A stretch of DNA of 64,000 nucleotides from Streptomyces cinnamoneus (GTDB lineage Bacteria > Actinomycetota > Actinomycetes > Streptomycetales > Streptomycetaceae). The notes beneath the pieces were generated by a model. It was not told where the DNA came from and did no database searches. It worked only from the letters and a program-made list of their open reading frames with translations. The translations under genes and the position numbers were made by a program. Position 1 is the stretch's first letter. Every line of letters starts with the position of its first letter. Shown here piece after piece: positions 30,477 through 38,514 of the stretch. The stretch is taken from NCBI RefSeq assembly GCF_002939475.1, contig NZ_PKFQ01000001.1, positions 1,240,001-1,304,000 of the forward strand. Reading direction: 5' to 3'.

Positions 30477-31058
30477 TCAGAGCTCGAGTGCGGGCTTGAT
30501 GCGGTGCATGGCGAACTCGATCAGCTGAGTGAGGTCGGGCTCCGTGTCGTGGTCGAGCCAGTAGAGGGCCGCCGACGCGAACGCGGCGTTCGCCGCGGTC
30601 GCGGCCAGCTGGACGGCGAGGTCCTCCCGGGCGTCACGGCCCGTCCTGTGCGCGATCAGCTCGGTGAGCTGCTCGATGTTGGCCGAAGCCTCCTGGTAGA
30701 GGCGCTGCCGGAGCTCGGGGACGCTGGTCAGCAGCCGGTGCCGGAGCAACAGCGCGTCGCGGTCCGCGTCCAGCAGCTGGCTGGCGAGCTCGTTGAAGAC
30801 CTTGCACACGACGTCGGCGAGCGGCTCGTCGGCCGGGCGGCGGGCGAAGGCCTCCTCGAAGAACGGGTCGTACTCGTCGTTGAAGAGCACGTCCTTCTTG
30901 TCGCGGAAGTACCGGTAGAAGGTGGCGGTCGAGATCTCCGCCGCGGCCGCGATCTGCTCGACCGTGACGGCTTCGAACCCCTTCTCCAGGTAGAGCTTCA
31001 GCGCCTGGCGCTGGACCTCCTTCTTGGTCCGCAACTTCTTCAGCTCGCGCAGTCCCAT
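30477..31058 (-). CDS. TetR-family transcriptional regulator
   Basis: 193 residues from ATG 31058 (MGLRELKKLRTKK); an in-frame start at 31073 would add five residues. The N-terminal helix-turn-helix VEQIAAAAEISTATFYRYFRDKK is typical TetR; the C-terminal ligand domain is unassigned. An 8-bp palindrome and phased CTGAGA repeats lie over its promoter, fitting autorepression. The same repeats occur at the LAL activator promoter. It likely controls the MDR-ABC genes downstream and perhaps the LAL gene; the effector may be the polyketide. Confidence 0.9.
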   Translation of the reverse strand: MGLRELKKLRTKKEVQRQALKLYLEKGFEAVTVEQIAAAAEISTATFYRYFRDKKDVLFNDEYDPFFEEAFARRPADEPLADVVCKVFNELASQLLDADRDALLLRHRLLTSVPELRQRLYQEASANIEQLTELIAHRTGRDAREDLAVQLAATAANAAFASAALYWLDHDTEPDLTQLIEFAMHRIKPALEL

Positions 31059-31073
31059 GAGTCCCCGTATCAA

Positions 31074-31128
31074 CTGAGAAATTCTCTCTACTGAGAGAAT
31101 CTATCACTAGCTAGCGGCTGTCAGTCAA
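31074..31128 (-). promoter_or_regulatory. tetR promoter with overlapping operator
   Basis: On the minus strand a TTGACT -35 (31123-31128) and TAGATT -10 (31098-31103) are separated by 19 bases. Over the -10 and start region lie a perfect inverted repeat ATTCTCTC-TACT-GAGAGAAT (31081-31100) and two direct copies of CTGAGAnA(A/T)TCT starting at 31074 and 31091, 17 bases apart. Position and symmetry suit a TetR operator. Confidence 0.65.
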
Positions 31129-31184
31129 GCCCCCGGACCGCGACGGCCCGGAAGGTTCGCGTCCATGACCCCCGACACGACGAA

Positions 31185-31213
31185 GGCCGGCCCCCCCTTG
31201 CGGGGGACCGGCC
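31185..31213 (-). terminator. Terminator after LAL regulator gene
   Basis: Inverted repeat GGCCGG..CCCCC / GGGGG..CCGGCC with a TTGC loop and a small bulge, just downstream of the LAL stop codon and upstream of the tetR promoter. Confidence 0.7.
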
Positions 31214-31219
31214 GTGGTG

Positions 31220-34024
31220 TCAGGAGGCCGTTCCGACGAAGTCCAGCTGCGTCTCCGCTGGAAGGTCCGTCCGGCGCCTCACGTTGAGTTTGCGATAGGC
31301 CCTGGTCAGGTGCTGCTCGACGGTGCTGACCGTGATCCTCAGCTTTCTGGCGATCTCCCGGTTGGTCAGCCCCTGACCCGCCAGCGCCGCGACCCTGCGC
31401 TCCGCGTCGCTCAGGGCCTCGACGCCGCCGGCCTTCACCGGCCGGCTCAGGTGGGCCCTCGGCACCACCGCCCCCGAACCCGGCATCAGCTGCTGGCACA
31501 GCGGCTCGGCCTGGCACGCCTTGGCCAGCTGCCAGGCCCGGCGGGCGATCATCCGCGCCCGTTCCGAGCTGCCCAGCATCTGGTGCACCTGGCTCAGGTC
31601 GGCGAACGCCCGCGCCAGCTCCAGCCGGGCGCCGCAGCCGTGCAGGATGTCGACGGCCTCGCGCAGCGGCCGGAAGCGCTGGCGCGGGTCCAGCGTCGAC
31701 GCCAGGACCCGCAGCGCCACCCCGCGGGACCGGACCGCCCCGGTGCCGCCGCGGGCCAGCTGCTCCTCGACCAGCCGCCTGGCCTGCGCCCGTTCCTCCA
31801 GCGCCACCATCGCCTGGGCCGCGCCGACGCGCCAGGGGACGAGCCCGGGGGTGTCGATGCCCCAGTCGGCCATCAGCTCGCCGCAGATCTGGAACTCCCC
31901 CAGGGCCGCGTGCGGCCGGCCGGTGGCCAGGTAGTAGTCGCCACACGCGTAGCGGTAGTGGAGCTCGAAGCGGGTGCCGAACATCCCCTGGGGCACGGCC
32001 TGGTCCAGCACGGACTCGGCCACGTCGAAGCGACCGGTCGCCGTCGCCGCGAGCAACCGGCTCGCGAGCGGCACGCCGAGCCCGACTCCCCAGTGGGGCG
32101 CGGGCACCAGGGACGTCGCGGCACTCGCGCACTCCTCCGCCCCCGCCAGGTCCCCCAGGCGCACGGCGATCTCCGCGCGGCCGGCCACGATCAACGACTC
32201 GCCGGTGGGGAACTTACGGGCGCGGGCCTCGGCGAGCAGCGCGTCGCAGCGGGGCAGGGCGAGGTCCAGCCGGTCGGCGTAGATCAGGGCGTACAGCGCG
32301 TTGGTGAGGGTGGTGAGCGTCGCACCGGTGAGCCTGCCGCTCTGCAGGATCTGCTCGGCCGCCGTCACGGCGTCGGCGTTCGGGCCCGAGGTCAGGACAC
32401 TGGCGAGAGCCTCCGCGGCGTGCAGCACGGGGTCGTTGGCGACGGTGACGGGGGTCGGCTCCTTGGCCACCGGCTCGACGGCGCCGGGGGGCATGCGGGC
32501 CAGCAGCCCCGGATAGGACGAGGCCAGCGACCGCTGGAGCACGCGCAGCGACGCGGTGGTCTCCGCGTCCAGGGGCTCGACGGAGCCCCGCAGCCGTTCC
32601 AGCGCCTCCCCCGCCTGGTCGGTGTGGCCGAACCAGAGCAGGTGGTCGATGGCGGTGACGGTGAGCCGGCCGCCGAGTTCGCCTTCGCGCAGTGCGGCGT
32701 TCAGCCGGGACAGGTGCCGGGTGGAGGCCGAGGAGGGGCTCGAGCGCAGCTCGGTGTCCGCGAGCAGCACGGTGAGCACGGCACGCCGGCGCTCGTCGGC
32801 ACAGCTGCGCCTGGCCAGTTCGAGGCAGTCGAGCGCGAACGCCACCCTGCCGCCGGCGACTTCCCGGGTGGCGGCGTCCTGGAGCACGCTCACCGCCCAG
32901 GGGCCGGGATGGCCGTCGGCGGCGACGAGGTGCTCAGCGACCGCACGGGCCTCGACCCCCTCGCGGTGGAGCAGTTCGGCGGCCCGCAGGTGCAGTTCGA
33001 CGCGGCGCGTGACGCCCATGTGGTGCAGGACGGCCGTGCGGCCGACCGGATGCCGGAAGCGCCCGCCCTCCAGCAGGCCGATCGCCTCAAGGCGTTCGAG
33101 GACCTCGGTGACCGAGGCGGTGCCGGCGCCGATGAGGGCGCCGACGAACTCGGGGGTCGCGAAGTCGCCGAGCAGCGCGAGGCCCCGGGCGACCTCGACC
33201 GTGTGGGCGCCGGAGCGGTGCAGGCAGGCGAGCACCGCGTCGGCGAACGCCTCGCCGGGCACCAGCGCCCCGGGCCGTCCGTGCTCGCCCCGGTGGGGCT
33301 GGTCGTCGACGACGGCCCGTACGAGGAGGGGGTTGCCGCCGCTGAACGCGTGGCACTCGCCGGCGAGTTGGTCGGTGACGGTGGTATCCAGCCGTTCGCC
33401 CAGCATGGCCGCGACGGCGCCGGCGGACAGGGGCCCCAGCTTGAGCCGGCGGCAGTGGGGCTGATGGGTCAGGTCCGCGCGGAACGCACGGTCCGCCGCC
33501 TGGATGCCGGTGCGCTCGTTGAGCAACAGCAGCAGCCGGGCCCGCGGTATTCGCCGCGCCAGGTACAACAGGCACTGCTGCGAAAGGGGGTCGGCGGACT
33601 GCACGTCGTCGACGCTGACGACGACCGGGCGGCTGTCGGCGAGGTCGAGCAGCGCGGTGCACAGCCCCCTGATCATTCTGGCGCCGGAAGGGGTGAGCGC
33701 GTCGGAGAGGGGCGGCGTCAGCGCCGAGGCCTCGCGGAGGACGTCGTGCACCCGCCGGGAGTTCTCTTCGGACAATGGCGCGTCCCGGAATAACTGCTCC
33801 ATGAGGCCGAGTGGTAGTTCCTGTTCCGCGGGTCCGCAGGCGGAGGCGAGCACCAGCCCACCGGATTCCGCGGCGAATTCGTTGAACTCATGGAGGAGTG
33901 CGGTTTTTCCGGCGCCGATGACACCGCTGAGAATTATCGTTTCCCCTCGACCCTGAACAGCAGCGGCAAAGGCTTCACGCAGAACACCCATTTCGGCGTC
34001 CCGTTCGAACAGGTTCACAGTCAT
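31220..34024 (-). CDS. LAL-type LuxR-family transcriptional activator
   Basis: 934 residues from ATG 34024 (AGGA upstream). N-terminal AAA-like ATPase with Walker A GVIGAGKT (34-41) and a Walker B-like VVVSVDDVQSAD; a long central TPR-like helical region; C-terminal LuxR helix-turn-helix (LSDAERRVAALAGQGLTNRE..STVEQHL). Large ATP-binding LuxR regulators of this class commonly activate macrolide and polyene clusters. Codon 78 is TTA (33793-33791), so translation should depend on the bldA tRNA, a frequent Streptomyces route to delay antibiotic production. Its promoter carries the same 17-bp-spaced CTGAGA repeats as tetR. Confidence 0.93.
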   Translation of the reverse strand: MTVNLFERDAEMGVLREAFAAAVQGRGETIILSGVIGAGKTALLHEFNEFAAESGGLVLASACGPAEQELPLGLMEQLFRDAPLSEENSRRVHDVLREASALTPPLSDALTPSGARMIRGLCTALLDLADSRPVVVSVDDVQSADPLSQQCLLYLARRIPRARLLLLLNERTGIQAADRAFRADLTHQPHCRRLKLGPLSAGAVAAMLGERLDTTVTDQLAGECHAFSGGNPLLVRAVVDDQPHRGEHGRPGALVPGEAFADAVLACLHRSGAHTVEVARGLALLGDFATPEFVGALIGAGTASVTEVLERLEAIGLLEGGRFRHPVGRTAVLHHMGVTRRVELHLRAAELLHREGVEARAVAEHLVAADGHPGPWAVSVLQDAATREVAGGRVAFALDCLELARRSCADERRRAVLTVLLADTELRSSPSSASTRHLSRLNAALREGELGGRLTVTAIDHLLWFGHTDQAGEALERLRGSVEPLDAETTASLRVLQRSLASSYPGLLARMPPGAVEPVAKEPTPVTVANDPVLHAAEALASVLTSGPNADAVTAAEQILQSGRLTGATLTTLTNALYALIYADRLDLALPRCDALLAEARARKFPTGESLIVAGRAEIAVRLGDLAGAEECASAATSLVPAPHWGVGLGVPLASRLLAATATGRFDVAESVLDQAVPQGMFGTRFELHYRYACGDYYLATGRPHAALGEFQICGELMADWGIDTPGLVPWRVGAAQAMVALEERAQARRLVEEQLARGGTGAVRSRGVALRVLASTLDPRQRFRPLREAVDILHGCGARLELARAFADLSQVHQMLGSSERARMIARRAWQLAKACQAEPLCQQLMPGSGAVVPRAHLSRPVKAGGVEALSDAERRVAALAGQGLTNREIARKLRITVSTVEQHLTRAYRKLNVRRRTDLPAETQLDFVGTAS

Positions 34025-34149
34025 CCCCCGTCCTGACTACCTGCGAAATGAAGTCGCTGAGAGTTTCGTCGTCACGTTGCGCAATGTGTCCGAAGACCCC
34101 CGGACGCACTGGGGCGGCGCTGGCGCCACAAAAGATCCTGTGGCAAGTT

Positions 34150-34186
34150 CTGAGAGACTGTAACAACTGAGAGAGGGCCGCGACAA
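34150..34186 (-). promoter_or_regulatory. Presumed LAL promoter with phased CTGAGAGA repeats
   Basis: On the minus strand TTGTCG (34181-34186) and TACAGT (34157-34162) are 18 bases apart. Two exact CTGAGAGA copies (34150-34157 and 34167-34174, plus-strand reading) are spaced 17 bases, the same phase as at tetR, and bracket the -10. Inferred shared operator. Confidence 0.45.
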
Positions 34187-34401
34187 GCATAGTCCGCGGC
34201 CGGACGCACCCCCCTGCCGTAACGCACGCCTTACACAATCGGGCAACTGTCGAAATGATCCGGAGAGGCAAAGAGCGAGAAAATTCCTGCTCAAGTTCGC
34301 CTCAAAACGAGCCTGGTGAACGCCCCCCACAGGAGCACCTCGCACGACCCGGTCGATGGCCGGACCCTGGATACCGGGCCGTCCCGCGCGCAAGTCCGGC
34401 G

Positions 34402-34434
34402 CTAGGGGCCCGGCGCGCTAGGGGTCCCTAGGGG
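34402..34434. repeat. Three CTAGGGG elements incl. palindrome
   Basis: CTAGGGG starts at 34402, 34418 and 34428. The last two form the palindrome CTAGGG-GT-CCCTAG (34418-34431). They lie about 170-200 bases upstream of the TEII start and resemble in outline the CTnGGGA..TCCCnAG sites of polyene PAS-LuxR regulators, though with a shorter centre. Possible activator site. Confidence 0.45.
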
Positions 34435-34599
34435 AAGGCCACGGGTTGGCAGGTCACCGGCCGGTCGACAGTATTCCGGCCGGGGGGCCGGCGTGGTTGA
34501 GTACCGCAGAACCGCCGTCAGGACGTCGCCACCGCGCTCCCGGCGGGCCGGCCGGCACGCGGCGGACCGGGCATCTCGCGAGAAGGAGCGGATCAGCCG

Positions 34600-35361
34600 A
34601 TGCCATCTCCCGCTGAAGAGAACGGTCTCTGGATCAGACGCTTCACCCCGTCACCGGACCCGAGAGCCCGTCTGGTCTGCCTCCCGCACGCGGGGGGTGC
34701 GGCGAGCTACTTCTTCCACATGTCCGAACACCTCGCCCCGTCGGTGGAAGTACTCTCCGTGCAGTACCCGGGGCGCCAGGACCGGCACGCCGAACGCTGT
34801 ATCGAGGACGTACGCGAACTGGCCGAGCGGGTCTGCCACGCACTGGCCTGCTGGGGGGATCTGCCCCTGCTGCTGTTCGGTCAGGACATGGGCGCGCTGG
34901 TGGGCTTCGAAGTGGCCCGTCTGCTGGAGGAGAAGCAGGGCGTCCCGCCCCTGGCCCTCTTCGCCGCGGGCTGCCGGGCGCCGGCGGCCGGGCGCGACGA
35001 ACACGTCCACCTCCTGGACGACCGGGGCCTGGTGGCCGAGGTGCAGCGGGTGAACGGCGGGGACGCGGACGCGGCGCCGCCGCCCGACGAGCGGCTCCTG
35101 CGCCGCACCCTGCCGTCGATCAGAAGCGACTACAAGGCGTTCGAGACCTACCGCCCCCTGCCGGGCGCCCGGGTGACCTGCCCGGTCATCGCCCTGGTCG
35201 GCGACCGGGACCCGAAGGTGAGCGCGAGCGAGGCCAACGCCTGGCGCGGGCACACCTGCGGGGCCTTCGAACTCCAGGTGTTCCCCGGCGGGCACTTCTT
35301 CCTCGAAGAACACCAGCCGCAGGTCGTCAACCTGATCTCCGATCTCTTCCTTTCCATTTGA
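34600..35361 (+). CDS. Type II thioesterase-like protein with Ser-to-Asp nucleophile change
   Basis: 253 residues, alpha/beta-hydrolase of the PKS/NRPS editing thioesterase (GrsT/TylO) family: [12 protein letters not shown] near residue 27, [14 protein letters not shown] near 198 (Asp202/204) and GGHFFLEEH near 230 (His232). The nucleophile elbow, normally GHSMG, reads GQDMG (94-98; codon GAC at 34885), so the catalytic Ser is Asp and the preceding His is Gln. The rest of the fold is intact, so this is not simple decay. An Asp elbow is the arrangement in haloalkane dehalogenases and epoxide hydrolases. It may have altered chemistry, a binding role or no catalysis. It leads the methoxymalonyl-ACP operon. 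Confidence 0.85.
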   Translation: MPSPAEENGLWIRRFTPSPDPRARLVCLPHAGGAASYFFHMSEHLAPSVEVLSVQYPGRQDRHAERCIEDVRELAERVCHALACWGDLPLLLFGQDMGALVGFEVARLLEEKQGVPPLALFAAGCRAPAAGRDEHVHLLDDRGLVAEVQRVNGGDADAAPPPDERLLRRTLPSIRSDYKAFETYRPLPGARVTCPVIALVGDRDPKVSASEANAWRGHTCGAFELQVFPGGHFFLEEHQPQVVNLISDLFLSI

Positions 35362-35393
35362 CGTTTTCTTCGTGCTCAGGGGGCCCACCGCCG

Positions 35394-36056
35394 ATGGCCG
35401 ATCAGATTCAGTCCTCCCACGCGCTGCTGGAATACGTGCGGGACGTGTCGCTGCGCGACGATCCCGTGCTGCGGGGACTGCGCAAGGAGACGGCGGAACT
35501 GCCGATGGGCACCGCCATGCAGGTCATGGCCGAGGAGGGCCAGTTACTGGCCCTCCTGGTCACCCTGTGCGGGGCGACGAGAGTGGTGGAGATAGGGACC
35601 TTCACCGGCTACAGCGCCCTGTGCATGGCCCGCGCCCTGCCCCCGCACGGCCGGCTGGTCACCTGCGACATCACCGACCGCTGGGCGGCGACCGCGGCCC
35701 CGTACTGGCGTGAGGCCGGCGTCTTCGACCGGATCGAGCTGCGTGTGGGGGACGCCTGCGCCACCCTGGAGCAGCTGCTGACGGAATGGGGCCCGGACTC
35801 CGTGGACCTGGTCTTCGTCGACGCGGACAAGGCGAACTACCCCCGGTACTACGAGGCGGCGCTCTCCCTGACCCGGCCCGGCGGACTCGTCGTCGTCGAC
35901 AACACCCTCTTCTTCGGGCGCGTGATCGACCCCGGCGCCCAGGACCGCGACACCTTGGCGGTGCGCGAGCTCAACCGCCTGCTGCACGGGGACGAACGGG
36001 TCGACATGTCACTCCTGACGATGGCCGACGGCATCACCCTGGCCCGCAAGCGATAA
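35394..36056 (+). CDS. fkbG: FkbG-like O-methyltransferase (methoxymalonyl-ACP)
   Basis: 220 residues from ATG 35394, with AGGGGG ten bases upstream; a TTG at 35358 overlapping the TEII stop is a weaker start. SAM-dependent O-methyltransferase of the caffeoyl-CoA/catechol type: SAM loop [13 protein letters not shown] (about 64-76), metal-binding FVDADKANY and [10 protein letters not shown]. In the FK520/ansamitocin scheme FkbG methylates hydroxymalonyl-ACP to methoxymalonyl-ACP. Codon 51 is TTA (35544), implying bldA control. Assignment rests on homology plus the four partner genes that follow. Confidence 0.88.
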   Translation: MADQIQSSHALLEYVRDVSLRDDPVLRGLRKETAELPMGTAMQVMAEEGQLLALLVTLCGATRVVEIGTFTGYSALCMARALPPHGRLVTCDITDRWAATAAPYWREAGVFDRIELRVGDACATLEQLLTEWGPDSVDLVFVDADKANYPRYYEAALSLTRPGGLVVVDNTLFFGRVIDPGAQDRDTLAVRELNRLLHGDERVDMSLLTMADGITLARKR

Positions 36057-36063
36057 CACCCTT

Positions 36064-36086
36064 AAGGGGTCGGGCCGGCGCCCCTT
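36064..36086 (+). terminator. Hairpin after fkbG-like gene
   Basis: AAGGGG / CCCCTT arms around an 11-base loop just after the methyltransferase stop, partly overlapping a second palindrome CCCCTTATAGGGG. It has no U-run; it could attenuate rather than end transcription. Confidence 0.35.
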
Positions 36087-36095
36087 ATAGGGGGG

Positions 36096-36139
36096 TTGAC
36101 CGCCCGACGGGCGCGTAAATACGGTGAATTCACGCGCCC
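36096..36139 (+). promoter_or_regulatory. Presumed promoter/operator of fkbK operon
   Basis: TTGACC (36096-36101) and TACGGT (36120-36125) are 18 bases apart. An inverted repeat GGGCGCGT (36109-36116) / ACGCGCCC (36132-36139) brackets the -10, as an operator would. The 150-base gap before fkbK supports a separate start. Confidence 0.4.
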
Positions 36140-36206
36140 TCAATACCTTGCGGCGCAGAAATGCGGAATCGGCCGGCATAACCGCAGTAACTGTTCCGGA
36201 GGTTCG

Positions 36207-37073
36207 GTGACAGCCAACTCGACCGCTCATCGGCTCACTGTACTGGGTGCCGGTGTCATGGGCACCAACATCGCGACGACAACCATCGGACACGGCGTTC
36301 CGGTGGTGCTCGTCGATATCGATCCCGGCAGCCTCGAAAAGGCCAGGGTGAACATCGCGAGAAATCTCCGGCACGCCCAGATGATGGGAGCACTGCCAGC
36401 CGGCCGGACACCCGGGAAACTGATCACCAGCCTGTCGCCGGCCGACGGCGCGGAAGCGACCGCGGTCGTCGAGGCGGTGACGGAGGCGGCCGACCTGAAA
36501 TACAAGGTGCTCGCCCAGATATCAGCCGCCGTACGACCGGGAACTCCCCTGATCACCAACACCTCGGGAATTCCCGTCGACGAACTGGCCGGCGCCGTGG
36601 AGCGCCCCGGCGACGTCGTCGGCATCCACTTCATGAATCCGACCTATCTGATCCGGCTGGTCGAGGTCGTCCGCGGCCCCCGCACCGCGGAGGCGACGAT
36701 GGAGGCGGTCACCGACCTGCTCGCCGCGATCGAGCGGCGTGCCATCGTCGTGAGCGACTCACCGGGCTTCGTGACCAGCCGGCTGCTCCACCCGATGATC
36801 AACGACGCCGCGCGGATCGTCGGTGAGGGCGTCACGACCGCCGAATCGGTCGACGCCCTCATGGAAGGGTGCCTCGGGCACCCGACCGGCCCGCTGCGCA
36901 CCGGCGACCTGATCGGCCTGGACAACCTCGCCGACTCGCTCTGGGCCCTGCACGAGCGCACCGGCAACGACAGCTTCCGGCCCTGTGAACTCCTCCTCGA
37001 CAAAGTCCGCTCGGGCGACCTGGGGCGGAAGACGGGCCGTGGGTTCTTCGACTATGGAGAGGCACTTTCGTGA
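36207..37073 (+). CDS. fkbK: FkbK-like 3-hydroxyacyl dehydrogenase (methoxymalonyl-ACP)
   Basis: 288 residues from GTG 36207, chosen because CCGGAGG lies four bases upstream and the frame before it (from 36096) has no family character. 3-hydroxyacyl-CoA dehydrogenase fold: NAD loop LGAGVMGTNIA, VVEAVTE, catalytic-region VGIHFMNP, and C-terminal helical domain ending RKTGRGFFDY. FkbK oxidises glyceryl-ACP toward the semialdehyde in methoxymalonyl-ACP synthesis. Its stop overlaps the next start (GTGA). Confidence 0.9.
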   Translation: MTANSTAHRLTVLGAGVMGTNIATTTIGHGVPVVLVDIDPGSLEKARVNIARNLRHAQMMGALPAGRTPGKLITSLSPADGAEATAVVEAVTEAADLKYKVLAQISAAVRPGTPLITNTSGIPVDELAGAVERPGDVVGIHFMNPTYLIRLVEVVRGPRTAEATMEAVTDLLAAIERRAIVVSDSPGFVTSRLLHPMINDAARIVGEGVTTAESVDALMEGCLGHPTGPLRTGDLIGLDNLADSLWALHERTGNDSFRPCELLLDKVRSGDLGRKTGRGFFDYGEALS

Positions 37074-37366
37074 CGAGCGACGAACTGACCACGACCGCCC
37101 CGGTGACCGCGGAGGTCATCGAGAGCGCCCTCCTGGACTTCCTGGAGTCCAGGACGAAGGCCACCGTGGAGAAGGACCAGGACCTGTTCTCGTCGGGCCT
37201 CGTCTCGTCGATGTTCGCCATGGAACTCGTCGTCCACCTGGAGGGCGCCTACGGCATCGCCATCGTCGGCCCGGACCTGAAGCTCGACAACTTCCGTACG
37301 GTGCGCGGCATGAGCGCCCTGGTCCTGCGGCTCCGCGCCGAGGCCGCCGCGGACTCCGATGCCTGA
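37070..37366 (+). CDS. fkbJ: FkbJ-like discrete acyl carrier protein
   Basis: 98 residues from GTG 37070, overlapping fkbK by four bases. It has the diverged carrier-protein motif LFSSGLVSSMFAMEL (39-53) typical of FkbJ, with Ser46 or Ser47 as the phosphopantetheine site rather than the usual DSL. It carries the glycerate-derived unit while FkbH, FkbK, FkbI and FkbG process it, then delivers methoxymalonyl to an AT. Confidence 0.9.
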   Translation: MTSDELTTTAPVTAEVIESALLDFLESRTKATVEKDQDLFSSGLVSSMFAMELVVHLEGAYGIAIVGPDLKLDNFRTVRGMSALVLRLRAEAAADSDA

Positions 37367-38504
37367 GCCGCTGCCGGACCCCCTCGCCGCGGCACGCCTG
37401 CTGGTCGGCGAACTGGTCGCGGGCCGGCCGGCGGAGTGGGACCTCAAGGGCGAGCTGCCGCGCGAGCTGCTGACCGCGCTTGGCGCCCGGGGCGCGCTGT
37501 GCGCCCAGGTGCCGGCCCGGTTCGGCGGACTGGCCGCCACCAGTCGCGCCAACGGCGAGTTCACCGCCTACGTGGGAAGCCTGTGCAGCTCCCTGCGGAG
37601 CGTGATGACCTCCCAGGGCATGGCGGCCTGGGCCGTCCAGCGCCTGGGCACCCGCGAGCAGCGCGACACCCACCTGCCCCGGCTGACCGGAGGGGAACTG
37701 GCGGCCGTGGCCTTCAGCGAACCCGCCGCCGGCAGCGACCTCTCGGCGATGACCACGCGTCTGCGCGTCGACGGCGACACGGTCGTCCTCGACGGCCAGA
37801 AGAAGTGGATCACCGCGGCGCACTACGCCGACCTCCTGGTGGTCTTCGCCCGGTACGACGACGGCTCGGGCGAGGACGCGGCCGCCGCCGTGGTGGTGCC
37901 CGCCTCGGCGCCCGGGGTGCGGGTGCGCCGCGTGGCCGACCCGCTCGGCTGCCGCGCCGCCGGGCACGCGGACCTCACCTTCGACGCGGTCCGGCTGCCC
38001 GCGTCCGCGGTCCTGGGGGGCTGCGGGCAGTCGCTCCAGCTCCTGGTGACGGCCGCGCTCACCTACGGGCGGTTCTCGGTGGCCTGGGGCTGCGTGGGCA
38101 TCCTGCGCGCCTGCCTGGACGCGGCCACCCGCCACGCCTCGGCCCGCGAGCAGTTCGGCAAGCCGCTCGCCCGGCACCAGCTGGTCGCCGGACACCTCGC
38201 CGACCTCTTCGTCGCCGAGCAGTCCGCGACCCGCGCCAGCGAGCACGCCAGCGACCGCTGGGACTCCGGCTCGTCCGACGTCGCCATGGCGGCGGTGCTC
38301 GCCAAGCACACCGCCGCCGAGCTCGCCGCCCACGGGGCCGCCCGCGCCGTGCAGGTCCTCGGCTCGGCCGGGGCCGTCGACGGCGAGGTGGTGGCCCGGG
38401 CGTACCGGGACGCCAAGCTCATGGAAATCATCGAGGGCAGCAACGAGATCTGCCGGCTGCTGCTGGCTCAGCACGCGGTCACCGCAGCGAACCGACGTCC
38501 CTGA
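37359..38504 (+). CDS. fkbI: FkbI-like acyl-CoA/ACP dehydrogenase (methoxymalonyl-ACP)
   Basis: 381 residues; ATG 37359 overlaps the ACP stop by eight bases. FAD acyl-CoA dehydrogenase fold: AVAFSEPAAGSDLSAM (about 114-129), KKWIT substrate-flavin strand, ASAREQFGKPLARHQ, and the catalytic-base region EIIEGSNEI near the C-terminus. In the pathway it oxidises the 2-hydroxy-3-oxopropionyl (or related) ACP intermediate to hydroxymalonyl-ACP. Gene order and overlaps show co-translation with fkbJ. Confidence 0.9.
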   Translation: MPEPLPDPLAAARLLVGELVAGRPAEWDLKGELPRELLTALGARGALCAQVPARFGGLAATSRANGEFTAYVGSLCSSLRSVMTSQGMAAWAVQRLGTREQRDTHLPRLTGGELAAVAFSEPAAGSDLSAMTTRLRVDGDTVVLDGQKKWITAAHYADLLVVFARYDDGSGEDAAAAVVVPASAPGVRVRRVADPLGCRAAGHADLTFDAVRLPASAVLGGCGQSLQLLVTAALTYGRFSVAWGCVGILRACLDAATRHASAREQFGKPLARHQLVAGHLADLFVAEQSATRASEHASDRWDSGSSDVAMAAVLAKHTAAELAAHGAARAVQVLGSAGAVDGEVVARAYRDAKLMEIIEGSNEICRLLLAQHAVTAANRRP

Positions 38505-38514
38505 AGGAGGAGTC

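Larger units (their letters stand above)
34025..34599. other. Divergent regulatory region between LAL activator and TEII operon
   Basis: 575 bases without a convincing gene; local composition is less G+C biased near the LAL side. It holds the presumed LAL promoter with CTGAGAGA repeats (about 34150-34186), a third isolated CTGAGAG at 34057, and three CTAGGGG elements (34402-34434) on the TEII side. No clear promoter for the TEII operon was found. Confidence 0.6.

Noticed and set aside
28103..30499. Plus-strand 798-codon frame opposite the ABC ATPase and MDR genes
   Set aside because: No recognisable domain, and both minus-strand genes show complete motifs.
34025..34393. Small minus-strand frames upstream of the LAL gene
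   Set aside because: They lack a ribosome site and family resemblance, and overlap the presumed LAL promoter.
36096..36206. N-terminal extension of the fkbK-like protein from 36096
   Set aside because: The extra 37 residues have no similarity to the family and lie over a promoter-like region; GTG 36207 has a strong ribosome site and places the NAD loop normally.
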